From: Lantana camara
Lineage: Eukaryota; Streptophyta; Magnoliopsida; Lamiales; Verbenaceae
Length of the DNA stretch: 64,000 bases
Assembly (NCBI GenBank): GCA_037501455.1
Contig: CM074861.1
Span: 35,852,001 to 35,916,000, forward strand
Direction of reading: 5' to 3'
Shown here: in pieces, positions 23,010-34,428 of the stretch
Layout: the number at the start of each line of letters is the position of its first letter
Position numbering within the stretch: the first letter of the stretch is position 1
The notes under the pieces: model-generated
Seen by the model: only the letters and a program-made list of their open reading frames with translations
Told to the model about the DNA's origin: nothing
The model's database searches: none
Made by a program: the position numbers and the translations under genes

Positions 23010-25277
23010 ATGCTTCTCCACAAGCCTAAACCCCTACCACTTCACACTCTCGTGCTCTTCTTGTCCATAATTTTCCTGTCCTGGAAGGTCACCACAATCA
23101 GGGCCCAAACCTGGCAGGATGCCTTCAAGGCCCTGGGAATATCCTGGAACTCCGATGGAACCCTAAAGAGAGAAATCCAAATTCCGATGGTTGATCCGAC
23201 GCCGTATGAGGACTCTGCTCCGGCCAATGCAACTGCTCTCTCTCAGGACATTCAATTCAGCTACAAAAGCAAAGCCTATGTACGTTTATACACCCCCGTA
23301 AACCCTCCTAAGAACAAGAAACTACCCCTCATAATCTACCTCCATGGGGGAGATTTCGTACTTTACAGTGTGAAGACGGTGATTTTCCACAAATTCTGCA
23401 ACGACATCGCCTCCATATTTCCCGCCATTGTCGTCTCCGTCGAGTACCGCCTGGCGCCCGAGAACCGGCTCCCTGCCGCCTACGACGACGCCCTCAACGC
23501 CATCGCCTGGGCGAGGGATCAGGTAACGGTGTTGGAGCATTCCTGATATCGAAATTAGCGATAGTTATACTGGTATATCCTAAAATATGACAGTAATTAC
23601 ACAAACATTTCGGAGGGGTAATAAAATTTCTTGAAACGAACACAGAGGTTTGGCCTAAATCCTAATGTACTTATTCGGTTTTCTTAGTTAAAATTTGTTT
23701 ATTTGAAGTTGAGTTAAATGAGAAAAATATACTTTTTATTAATTATTGTTAAATTTGTATATTTAAATCTAAATTGAGTGAAAAAAAAATAATTTATTAG
23801 TGATATTGGGAAAGATGATGCCTTTGATCCTTCTGCTGACTAAAAATGATATAAAAAAATAAATTAAAAAATAACAAGAGAAAAAAAAAAAAAAAAAAAA
23901 AGCAGATTTTTGAAGAAGGAAACTTTTGAAAATGATGATGAGAAAAAAAAAAAGAAAAAGAAAAAAGTAATTCAATATAAAACGATAAAACCAATATCGG
24001 TGGGCTCAAGTGGTTAACGATTTTTTTTAAGAGTAATAAAATTCGAATCACTCTAATTATTTTAAGGATGTGTGCTAAATTTACATGCAATTATAGTAAT
24101 AAGTTTATTTTTAAATTAATTTAAAATGAAAAACAGTTCAATTGAAATAAAATTAATATAAAATTACAAATATGTCTTTTAAATATTATATAAACGGGGA
24201 AATAAAAACTAAATCTTACTCCTTTCATATATATTTATATCATGATCTCACCAAAATTCTTGTATTCATAAAGTGATGTAAAGTTTGATAGGATTTTCGT
24301 ACTATTTTAAACTTCAGGAAAAGTTTAAAATATGTAAGTGTAATCATCCCATTAATTATGTATAGTTTTATGTCAATTTTACTAAATTTATTGTGTCGTC
24401 TTTTCTTTCAACTGTTCATTGAAACATTACTGATCAGGCTCTGGGGAAGGGGGGCCGGGACCCCTGGATGGAGTACGCTGATTTTTCCAGAGTTTTCTTG
24501 CTCGGCAGCAGCTCTGGCGCCAACATTGTCTACCACACAGCTCTCCGGGCCCTGGATTTCGACATCAGCCCACTACAAATCAAAGGGTAAACTCCAACGA
24601 CGACCATAAAAGCATAACAATTAGTCAAAATACCAAAAAGTAGTTTCAATTACGGACACTACCACGTGTATTGGCAGACGGTCTAGATCGAGGAAATAAA
24701 TTATAATATAGAAAAGAATCGGACGATTCTCTCTACTAATGTGGACCTGTCTAACAATGCAGATCATTATTTGTGCCAATTATTAACTTTTTTGTTTTTT
24801 TCTTGCAGTATCCTCCTGAATCAAGCGTTTTTTGGTGGGTTGAAAAGAACCCAGTCGGAGCTCCGACACAAGAACGATAAATACATTCCTTTATACGTGT
24901 GCGACGTTCTCTGGACCCTAGTCCTGCCCAAGAACCTGAACCGTGATCACGAGTTTTGCAACCCGATTTCGGGTGGCACTTATCTGGGCCGGGTTCCCCG
25001 GCTCCCGAAGGTGTACATCAAAGGTGATTACGGGGACCCGTTAGTGGACCGGTCGGTTCAACTGGCGCAGTTCTTGGCTTCCAACGGGGTAACGGTTTAT
25101 TACCGGTTCAATCAAGGAGGGTACCATGGGAATGAGCTTTCAAACGACACAGCAGCATGGCAGCTCTACAATGACATGAGGTGGTTCGTTTATGATGTTT
25201 CCACAAACTCGAATTCTGGAAATCTGAACAATATGAATTCCGGGGATTTGTCTCTTCGTGATCATGCTTCATACTGA
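23010..25277 (+). CDS. Carboxylesterase (CXE class), copy 1, three exons
   Basis: Exons 23010-23522, 24438-24586 and 24809-25277 join in frame at GT-AG sites to give 376 residues. Residues about 9-32 are hydrophobic and look like a secretion signal. The alpha/beta-hydrolase fold shows the oxyanion motif HGGDF (His112), the nucleophile elbow GSSSG (Ser196), an acid in GDYGDPLVD and the catalytic His in GGYHG. This is the plant CXE family, related to hormone-sensitive lipase and GID1, which hydrolyses esters of small metabolites; the substrate cannot be told. Two departures stand out: family members usually have HGGG or HGGA and GDSAG, here HGGD and GSSSG. The paralog at 34.4 kb lacks the second intron. 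Intron 1 (915 bp) is AT-rich with poly(A) runs. Confidence 0.9.
23999..24090 (+). repeat. Possible SINE remnant in carboxylesterase intron 1
   Basis: GGGCTCAAGTGGTTAACGA resembles a pol III A box and ATTCGAATCA a weak B box about 45 bp later. No target duplication was found. Confidence 0.3.
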
Positions 25278-25600
25278 TTACGAGTGATTATGATGATGAT
25301 GAGTTTGAATTAGGTTATTAGATGGTTGTGGGCCTTGTGGCTTGATAGCTCGTGTTTTGTAATATGGAGATGTAGAATAAGCTCGTGTGTTGAATATATG
25401 AATAAAATTGCACTTAGTTGCAACTCTTTTTTTTCTGTAACAAAACTTATTTGTTACGAATTAGAGGCGGATCTAATAACTAAAGTGTTAATTAATTTTT
25501 TTTTATCGATAATGACTGCATTTCAAAAATATAAAAGTGAAATGTTTCGTTAAACTAGCATAACACTAATGAATCATTAAATTATGTTATGTGATGATTG
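25278..25600 (+). other. 3' flank of carboxylesterase 1
   Basis: A candidate polyadenylation signal AATAAAA lies near 25402. No other gene seen. Confidence 0.5.
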
Positions 25601-25622
25601 TGCTTGATTACATTTTGTTTGT

Positions 25623-26262
25623 TTGTTTGTTTTTTTTTAAATGCAAACCCCAAATGGTAAATCTACTAAATCAATCAAAATTAAAATATACAGTGGAATA
25701 ATGAGAAAAGCAATGCAGGTTCGAGATCGCAATTCTAACAAATTTGTGGGAAATCATATTTGCTCCACGTCTAATAGAACATAAATTGACATTCTCAAAA
25801 CTAGATTTAATACTTGTAAAGACCGTGAGAATACAACCAATGACTTTTTCCACCACCGGATTCTTAGCACTTGAAGATTCTGTAGATGTTAGATATTGAG
25901 TCATACAGGTCGATTCGTGATCAGGTGTCTATCCGTCTGATTTGATATTAAAGTAAACACAGTCATCCATAAGTCACAAAAAAAAGCGAACACTTACAAC
26001 ATCGGGAGAACCACCTGCAATAAGATGAGATCTCGAAAGAAAAAGAAGGGAAAACTGCTCTCTTTCAAGAAGGGAAAACTGCTCTCATATGAGAGAAAAA
26101 CTACTCTCAAACGAGAGGAACAACCAAATAATGAGAAATAAACTGCAAACAACATAGATCAAGAACTCAAAGAGATTCAGATCTCAAATGAGATTTGGAT
26201 CTCGTTGGAGAGCAAAGCAAAGAGGAAAATGATACGACTTCTAGAGAAAAAAGAGAAAACTC
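25623..26262 (-). mobile_element. Short non-LTR retroelement, minus-strand copy (640 bp)
   Basis: A 22-bp target duplication with one mismatch flanks it (25601-25622 and 26263-26284). On the minus strand it ends in an A-rich tail. It matches the + copy at 31337-31999 along its length. It includes a frame (about 25740-25865, minus) resembling the C-terminal part of a plant RNase H domain, with RRGANMISHKFVRIA in place of the usual R-x-x-N-x-x-A-H pattern. Near its 5' end are palindromes CTCTCATATGAGAG (26082-26095) and CTCTCAAACGAGAG (26104-26117). Confidence 0.8.
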
Positions 26263-26284
26263 TGCTTGATTGCATTTTGTTTGT

Positions 26285-29236
26285 AATTAATTAATTGAAA
26301 ATTCTGATTTAGATCGAATTCGTCTCAATCGAGCACAAAATTCAAATCTCGGTTAATTAGGAGTTAATTCCGCGCGAGTGCATTATAATATGCAAACCAT
26401 ATTTTATTAAAATAATACATTGATCATATGCTAGAATAATTAATTAACTAATTGATTAAGGGAAAATTGTTCAATCTATTCGTTATTATTTGTCTCACTT
26501 GCAAATCGTGAACATGTTTTTGAATTTTTGTAAATTTCATCTCCTTCAATATTTAATTTGTTAAAATTATAGGAAAAAGTACCGCGGGAATTATTAACGT
26601 TTTCAAGAGACACGTCCTAAGACAGGTACCGGCAAAAAATTTGCCACATCAGAAAATTTTTTCGAAATAAAAATCTGCCACGTAGACAAATAATGGTGCA
26701 ACAACTGTGACCAAACACTGTTAGGTAAAACAGTAACATCATTGATTATTTAAAACTAGACAAATAATGGTGCAAGTGCAACAACTGTGACCGAACTTTC
26801 TTTGTCTTATACCAATATGTCTAGCTACACTTGTCCGGTTCTTAAAATTTTTTGTTAACATGCCCTTAATCTATATTTTAAAAAACTTATAAAATTTCAA
26901 GAAATTTAATATCTATTTTGTTTATATATGTAATCTAATACACATATTTTTAAAAATATTATTTTATTTATATTCGCTAATTTACAAAGTAATATTTTCC
27001 ATGCATATAGTTATATTTTTATAAATAGGCATGCATGACAGCTCAAGTGACCATGGAATATCTTTTTAATATATCATTACCAAACACGACTATAATTTGC
27101 AAGCGACAGGTTCGGATAAGATGGAGACCCCTCCTTACGTGCCTTTTGCTCCCAATTATCTAACCTTTAATTTGTTCCATCAAGAAAAGTGAAGACATTT
27201 ATACAAGGCAACTATGTCTTTCAAAGAAAAAGACATCAAAGAAAGTATGATCTAGAAAGAAAAAGAGTGAGAAAAATCACAAATGTGGTGCCACCCTTAG
27301 TGGAATTTTTTTTGAGATTTTTGCGACCGACAATCTGTATTCTAAAAAATTACATTTTACACTCTATAAAACGTGTTTGGCTTAATATCTCAAATGAAAA
27401 ATGAGAAAAAAACATATATCTTTAATAGTTAATACCCTTGTGTTATTTTTTTAGGAATTTTTCTAAAAAAAAAAAAATTAACAAATGATAATTATAATTC
27501 TCCTTTTTCTATCATACTGTCTTTCTGCTCTCCATCTTTTTTTCCTCTCTCTTACAGTCTTACCCCAAGCAGCAACGCGCCGCAAACGGACCACCACCAC
27601 CACAATGCCACGACCACCCTTCTCCCAAGTTGACTAATATGAAAAAAGATAACAAATTAAGTTATTCATAAAACTAATAAATCCCTTGTATAATCCAGTC
27701 CAATAAAGATAAAAAAAAAATTTTATACGTAGTCCAACACTAATTTTATTTTCTTCTTTCGGATCATATAGTGAGTTTATCCTGTTGGGATGCAAATTGA
27801 ATCCACTAATAAAAGGCCCAGTTCATGGTGAGCTTGGTGTTGAGCTCGGCCCAAGAAAAAGATGTAAGCTAACGAGCTCAGAGACGAGACTCGTGTAAGG
27901 TTGAATGTTTACTAGAGTCGTAAATATGAGAGTTTTTTTTTTTCAAATATATACGCCCCCAAAATGGTCGGAAAAATTCTAACTCGTAAATAGCTAGGAG
28001 AGAATTTGTTTAAGGGGAACACAAAAGCCTTTCCACCTTGCTCTCACGATGGTCGAGCGTCTTCAAACCTATGCCCACCGATCATTCGGGGGGAGGCGGG
28101 ACACTACGAGGTGGGTACTGATCGGAAGAGATCCCACACTCATAGGTAGATTAGGAGATTAGTCAAGTTTGAAATCTTGGCCTAAACCTCGGGTACGCTT
28201 ACAAACCTACTTAAAAAAAGAGTTTAATATCAAAACTCAACAATTCTTATGAGGGAATCATAACTTTTTTCAGCCTTTTACTCGAGAAAATGCCCTTATG
28301 AAAGTCTATATATGTTGTAATTTAGCAAATCGTGTAGGAGTATTGTTGTAATAAAAATTTTTTAAAAGGATTGTTGCCGGCCCCAAAATTTCGGATAGAA
28401 TTTGAACATAATTTTTGTACGCAACAATTATTCAGTACCAACGTCCAACCCCCATAAGAAGTACAAGATGGCATAATTAGTATATACAAGTTGATATAAT
28501 TAGTATTTATGTAAAGATGTGGAGAAGATAATATTGGATCTTTCGAAACAACAAAATATATATATATATATATTATTTCCATGATGTGCATGAACGCGAT
28601 CCTCCATATTTATCAACTTCATCAAACTTGTGGGATCAAATAAAATATTTGTAGGAGCTCCGTAATTAAAGTATCGCATGTGATGTGACACAAAATTTCA
28701 CGACAAATAGTACAATAATATCATGTATTATTAGAAAGATAGGAAGAAAATTAATAGACAAGGAGGTGATGAAAATTTGGTAAATTAAAACCATTTGCAC
28801 TGATAACTTAGAGGTGGGACATTAAAAAGTGGTGTATTATATATTCGTGACATCTTGAATATCCAGAAGTGATCTGTTATTGAATATAATGACAAAACAT
28901 TTTTGAGTAAAGCATTACTTTAATCATCAATGCCCCTAGCGGTGGAATATGAAAACGATTTTTTTAATTAAGTTATATCATATATCTACAGGTTAGGTGA
29001 AATTAAACATATCAGTGTAATGAGTAAGTTTACGTATTTTATACTTTTCACATGAATATTATAAATTTTGAAGGGAATATTTAACAATTGGTATAATTGA
29101 TCAAATCAATTTAATAAAGAAAAATATATTTTTTATACTTATTATGTAATTATTATAAATTTTGAAAGAAGTGATCCATTAAACAATAGTCAACAGATGT
29201 AATATACTTATCGTCTAATTTTTATTAGACCGAATT
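26285..29236. other. AT-rich intergenic region
   Basis: No gene supported. AGACAAATAATGGTGCAA recurs at 26691 and 26757. A GC-richer stretch at 27950-28200 with GGGGGGAGGCGGGACAC has no coding frame and could be a decayed repeat. A (TA)n run is at 28556-28573. Confidence 0.5.
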
Positions 29237-29249
29237 AAATCCAAACTAA

Positions 29250-29443
29250 CCAACGAGTAGTTGGGTCAAGTGAAGAAGAGCTTGAGTTCACTTAAACAAG
29301 TTCTCGTGTTCGAACCTTGTGGATATAAAAAACTACGTTGGGAGGGGTCCCCGCAATAAACGCCTTCAACTACCTCGGGAGATTAGTCCTTTACTCAATT
29401 GGGTGAGGGGAAACTTTGAGAGATCAAAAAAAAAAAAAAAAAA
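29250..29443 (+). mobile_element. tRNA-type SINE (194 bp)
   Basis: A box-like TAGTTGGGTCAAG (29258-29270) and B box-like GTTCGAACC (about 29309) are spaced as in a pol III promoter. It ends in a run of about 20 A. The 13-bp target duplication AAATCCAAACTAA flanks it (29237-29249 and 29444-29456). Confidence 0.85.
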
Positions 29444-29456
29444 AAATCCAAACTAA

Positions 29457-31318
29457 ACTTTTCTCGTGATTTAGAATTGAGACCCTAAACTTTGAGGACG
29501 CCAAGTTGTTTTTATTAAATATATATAACAAAGAAATCTTTTCCTTTCACATTCAACTAATTCCTTTTATATTCCTTGAAGATAAGTAGCTAGCAAGCAA
29601 GCTAAGTAGGACAAAGCAATTGAAGATAAAACATACCTTGAAAAATCAATTCGCATATGTAGTCAATTAATAACGAGATCGACAAGTCTTGACTTTGAGA
29701 AACCTTATACCTAACAAAACAACAATTAAACAATTTTCAAATATAAGTAGCGCGTAAATAAATTCAGATCAGTCATATCAAGAAAGTAAAAATCTAATTA
29801 TTTTAAACTATTTGATCGGTTGTTTGGTCTTAAAAGATGACTTCAATCGACTATAAATAATTTACTATAATCGACTATGAATATTGTAATCCTCACAAAA
29901 ATAATATTAACGGAATATTTAGTAGCAAGGGTGATATATTTCTTCATAAATTATACAAAATTATGTTAGAAGCTAATAATAGAGACTCTTATTGACCAAA
30001 ATTAATTAGACCATCATGTTTCATGTGGTCTAGGGACACGCCACCTTATTAAAAGCAGTGTCAATTGTCCCCCATTAAAAAAGTTTAGTTATATATTTTA
30101 TGTATTTTTAAATTTGTCATTTTAAAAATAATTATTTTGAAACCCACTTAAAAAATAAAAAAATTGTACTTGACCATTTTGAATTTTAAATTAATGTATA
30201 AAATTAAAAATAACTTATAATCCAAAAATAAAAATAAGAGTCTATTGAATAATACCTAGATATTAAAGAACACTAAATAATACAGACTTTTAAGACTTTA
30301 TAATTCTCTATAATTTTAAAATATCGACGTATCGTTAGAGATGAAAAAATATTTTTTTAAAAAAATCACAAGTTCTAAATGAAATTCATTTGTTGAAAAA
30401 AATAATCAAAATTATTTGAAGATTACTTATATAATCGTAGAGAGTAATCATAAAATAAATATTCTAAATAATATTTTTTAATTTTCTAATATATATTTTT
30501 TATTAAAAATTAAATTTTTTTAACCCCATTATCCGACAATTTTGAAGTCACACTGTATGTGGTGATTTGTTGTAAATAGCGGAACACGTGTGTGTCAAAA
30601 TAATAAGAAGAATTAATTTATTTAAAATTATAGTGATTGCTGAATTAAAGTAAGATTAAAATTAAAATTATAAAGGATGATTTATATTTGATTATTTTAT
30701 TGTTAAATTTAATTATAATGCAATCCATTTAGATCAGAAAATTAAATTTTAGTTCATATAAGTTTTGTTTGGTTTGAGATCTATCCTTGATAAAATTTGT
30801 AAAAATATACTTATACCCCTAAAAGTTTGTATATATAAGTGTTACATTGAGTGTATAACCAAAATTATAAAATCATCACTAAAATTTATAATATAAAAAA
30901 ATGAATATCAGAGACCATAAATGGTTCTTAAAAGTTAAGGACTAAAATATAATTTATCGATTTAAATTAATTTCATTTTAGTTAGGTTTAAATGTAAAGT
31001 AATCAATTGTAATTATTTTATTACTAAAAGATACATATTTTTTTCTCTCTCTTTTTGTTTGAATCAAATGACTGGTGTTTATACAATACTATAGAATGTG
31101 TTTTGTATAATATTACAGACAAATTAAATTAATCACGTTTCAAGAAAAAATAAAATAAAAATAAAATAAGTCATATATCCCGAGTACGAATGCATAATAA
31201 TTGGCTAGATCCCTCTCTATGCCCCCATATCAAGTTAGATTTATATTGACGTACGTGAATCAGGACTGATCAAAATCAACGTCAACATAGTTTAATTAAA
31301 TAAATGATGCCTTTCAAC
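29457..31318. other. AT-rich intergenic region
   Basis: Very AT-rich with no coding frame, RNA gene or clear repeat boundary. Confidence 0.5.
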
Positions 31319-31336
31319 AAAAGAACAAATTATATA

Positions 31337-31999
31337 CAATGAACAAAAAAGAATTTAAAAGACTCAAAGAAAGAGCAGATACATTAATTAGCTAGTAATT
31401 ATCCACCAAAATAAGGCCTCTTAGGGTTTTTCTATTTTCTCTCTATAAATCGTCACTTCTTCCTCTTTGCTTTGTTTTTTAACAAGAGATTTTTTTGAGT
31501 TCTTGATCTATACTATTTTTTTAATTCTCTTTATTTGGTTGTTTCTCTCGTATGAGAGTAGTTTTCCTCTCGTATGAGAGTTGTTTTCTCGAATGAGAGC
31601 AGTTTTAATTTCTTTTTCTTTCGGGATCCCATCTTATTGCAGGTGATCTTCTCGGTGCTACAAGCGTCCGCTTCTTTTGTCACTTATGGACGGCTGCGTT
31701 TACTTCAATATCAAATCAGACGGATACACGCCATTAGCAACTACAGAATTTTAAAATACTGAGAATTTGGTGGTGGAAAAAGTCATTGGTTGTATTCTCA
31801 GGGTCTTTACAAGTATTAGATCTAATTTTGGCAATGTCAATTTCTGTTCTATTAGACATGGAGCAAATATGATTGCTCACAAATTTGTTAAAATTGCGGC
31901 CTCGAGCCTGGTTGCTTTTCTCATTATTCCATCGTATGTTTTATTAATTTTGGTTGATTTAGTAGATTTCCCCTTCGAGGGTTTCCGTTTTTTTAAAAA
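31337..31999 (+). mobile_element. Short non-LTR retroelement, plus-strand copy (about 660 bp)
   Basis: An 18-bp perfect target duplication AAAAGAACAAATTATATA flanks it (31319-31336 and 32000-32017). The 3' end is A-rich. A frame at 31767-31905 reads VVEKVIGCILRVF...RHGANMIAHKFVKIA, the C-terminal pattern of a plant RNase H (RVT_3). The upstream part has two CTCTCGTATGAGAG palindromes (31545-31558, 31567-31580), a third degenerate one (31586-31599) and TATAAATC near 31443. It extends about 90 bp further 5' than the minus copy. It could be a LINE-derived non-autonomous element or a repeatedly retroposed RNase H transcript. Confidence 0.8.
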
Positions 32000-32113
32000 A
32001 AAAGAACAAATTATATATGCTATCTTTGAAATTAGGAACAATTATAAATCAACTTTCTTTTTTTTTTTTTTTTTTCAAAGCGTAAATCAACCCTTTTGAT
32101 ATCATTAATTGTA

Positions 32114-33080
32114 GGGGCATTTTGTTAAAAGGGACGCCTAAGTCTTTTTTTAGTTAAATAACCCCAAGTTTTTAAGTTTTCATTATATAACCCTTTCTTT
32201 AATTATTTCTAATAAAATAAATATTAAATATAATTATCTTCCATGTCAACATGTCGAGTGATTTTTTTTTTTTTTTGATCTAGAGAATTTTTTTCTCGAT
32301 CTTCAAGATTTTTTTTCTTTTATTCTTTAATTTTATATTTTTCTTATTCACGAAAATCAATAGGATCGACATATAGATTTTCATATTTTTTTTTATTTTT
32401 CTTTTATTCTTGAAGATCTTCAAGGTTGAGAGAATCGAGTGTTGATCGAGTACTCGATTCAAGTGGAATCGAGTATTCGATCATGAAGATCTTAAGCTTT
32501 GAAGACCAATAGGATCGATCGATCCTTTTAATCTTCAAACATCAAATACAGAAGGAAAAAAAAAAAAGAATGCGATAGAAAAATATCAGATTTCTGTATT
32601 TATTTCTCTATCTTTTTTTGTTAATCGTGGTTGTAGAAGAAGATGACAAACGCAGGCGAGAAGATGACGCAGGCGAAGGCACGAGAACGCAGACGCAGGC
32701 GAGAAGACGACGATTTCTGTTTTTCATCATTGAAGGAGAGAAAATCATTGTTGAAAGAGAGAAGGAGAGAAGACGATGAATGCAGGCAACGACGATGAAC
32801 GCATGCAACGACGATGAACGCAGAGACCTGTAGAATACGATGAACACACAAGAAAAGGAGAAGGAGAGAAACGACGAGAGAGAAAGAGAAGGCGAGAGAA
32901 GGATGAGAGAAGAAATTAGGGTTTGATTTAGGTGGAAGATCTGAAATTTAAAAGATATGACGTGGTTACCGATATAATTTTGAAGAACCACGTCAGATAA
33001 TAGAGAAAAAAATAAAAGAAAAAAAAATTAAGGGTTATATCCCTAAAAAAAAGTCATGGGTGTACCTTGCACACAAATTA
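32114..33080. mobile_element. Possible 1-kb inverted-repeat element
   Basis: The left edge AAGGGACGCCTAAGTC...ATAACCC and the reverse complement of the right edge AAGGTACACCCATGAC...ATAACCC agree over about 45 bp at roughly 70%. The inside holds AC-free, GA-rich sequence with repeats of GACGATGAACGCA. No target duplication was confirmed. The open frame of 127 codons on the minus strand (32608-32991) is serine-rich low complexity and not a supported gene. Confidence 0.35.
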
Positions 33081-33136
33081 TCTCTTAATTATACATGAAC
33101 TTCTGATATAATATTTTATTTTTGGTGCAACGCAAC

Positions 33137-33655
33137 TTATATTGTATCAATACTTCTAAAAATATTATTTTATCAAGTTGTGTTGTATCGTATCCGACAC
33201 TCATATCGCACACTGTGTCCGACACTCTTTATATAAAAAATTCAAGAAAAAATTTATATCCTATGATGCACGGACACTTCTAAAAATATCATTTTGCCGT
33301 GTAGTGTCGTGTCGTGTCGGACACCGTGTCCGACACTCCTCACGTGAGAAATTCAAAAAAAAAATCCGTATCGCCGTATCCGTATCGTGTCGTGTCCTAT
33401 CGTCGTGATGATGCACGGACACTTCTAAAAATATCATTTTGCCGGGCCGTGTCGTGTCGTGTCGGACACTCGTATTCGACACTCCTCACGTGGGAAATTC
33501 AAAAAAAAAATCCGTGTCGCCGTATCCGTATCGTGTCGTGTCCGTGTCGCCGTGTCTGTGTCCGTACATCATAGCCGTACATCATAGTTTATATCGTATA
33601 TTATTTGTATCACCTCGTATTTGTATCGCCGTATCTTTGTATCCGTGAATCATAG
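33137..33655 (+). mobile_element. Older hAT-like MITE hosting a nested copy
   Basis: Its left part (33137-33260) and right part (33588-33655) are diverged pieces of the same family as the nested element: CTTCTAAAAATAT near the start, GTATCCGTGAATCATAG at the end. Flanks AACGCAAC and AAAACAAT match at 5 of 8 bases, so its own target duplication has decayed. Confidence 0.6.
33261..33587 (+). mobile_element. hAT-like MITE, copy 2 (327 bp), nested in its own family
   Basis: It starts CTATGATGCACGGACAC and ends CCGTACATCATAG, with a perfect 8-bp target duplication TTTATATC (33253-33260, 33588-33595). A 145-bp internal duplication starts at 33263 and 33408. The last 13 bp are repeated twice in tandem. 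Many GTGTCGGACAC-type subterminal repeats are present. Confidence 0.85.
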
Positions 33656-33663
33656 AAAACAAT

Positions 33664-34428
33664 TACTTTTTAGCCGGAGATCTGCACTATAATGTTACAA
33701 TTCTCATAGAATGATTTTAGAACCTTAGTGTTATTAATAATATTTTTATTTTTTAATTACTCCTAGCTAATTAAATAACATAATAATGACAACTATCTTT
33801 CCATCAAAATAGGATATTACATGAACTATCCCTGAATTCAGAATTAGAAATAACTATAAATTTATCCATGACACCATTATAAATTTTATCAGTAATACTC
33901 TTATGTAAAATATTTGGTGCAAAATATTCCTCGGACGGGAGAATTAAATATTATTGCAATATTACAATTCCTACAAGGATCGCTATTACTTTCGCACTAA
34001 GTAAGGATAAAATACTGAGCACCTTAATGCCATTATTAATATCTTAAGAATTATTTTTCTAATTAATCCAAGATTTATGGCTAATATACATGATTCACCC
34101 CCAGTTAGTCCCAAACTACAATTAATTAACTCAAAAGATCTGATCTAAATCTAGATTCCTCAAAATTCAACTTTCCTACGAAACAACCACCATAATATTA
34201 ATAATTAAGTTAATTAGGCCCACATGTAACTAATGAGTTATTAATGATAATAATTACAATTAATTATTAGTTCCCCCATGCTACCTTCACGTTCATGGCA
34301 CAAAAGTACTCGTCATGCATGAGCCCCCACCATACTTTCCCTAATTCTTTTCCTGTATATATAGTCCTCCATTAGAGCAACAGTTGTACTCTCGTACCTC
34401 TCACTCTCTCTCTAAAAACTACCTAAAC
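33664..34428 (+). promoter_or_regulatory. Upstream region and promoter of carboxylesterase gene 2
   Basis: A TATA box TATATATAG lies near 34355 and a CT-rich leader (CTCTCACTCTCTCTC) precedes the ATG at 34429. It lacks the promoter blocks shared by 19.5 and 22.1 kb. The rest is AT-rich without a gene. Confidence 0.55.

Noticed and set aside
22598..23070. Small open frames upstream of carboxylesterase 1
   Set aside because: They run through microsatellite and poly(A) sequence and overlap the promoter and leader.
32608..32991. 127-codon serine-rich frame on the minus strand
   Set aside because: Low-complexity translation of GA-rich repeats, with several overlapping frames of the same kind.
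33178..33648. Cys/Arg/Val-rich open frames around 33.2-33.6 kb and similar ones at 48.9 kb
   Set aside because: They are translations of GTGTCGTGTC repeats in the hAT-like MITEs.
33128..33660. A CRISPR-like or satellite array from repeats about 145 bp apart
   Set aside because: Target duplications and family ends show nested MITEs with an internal duplication, not an array.
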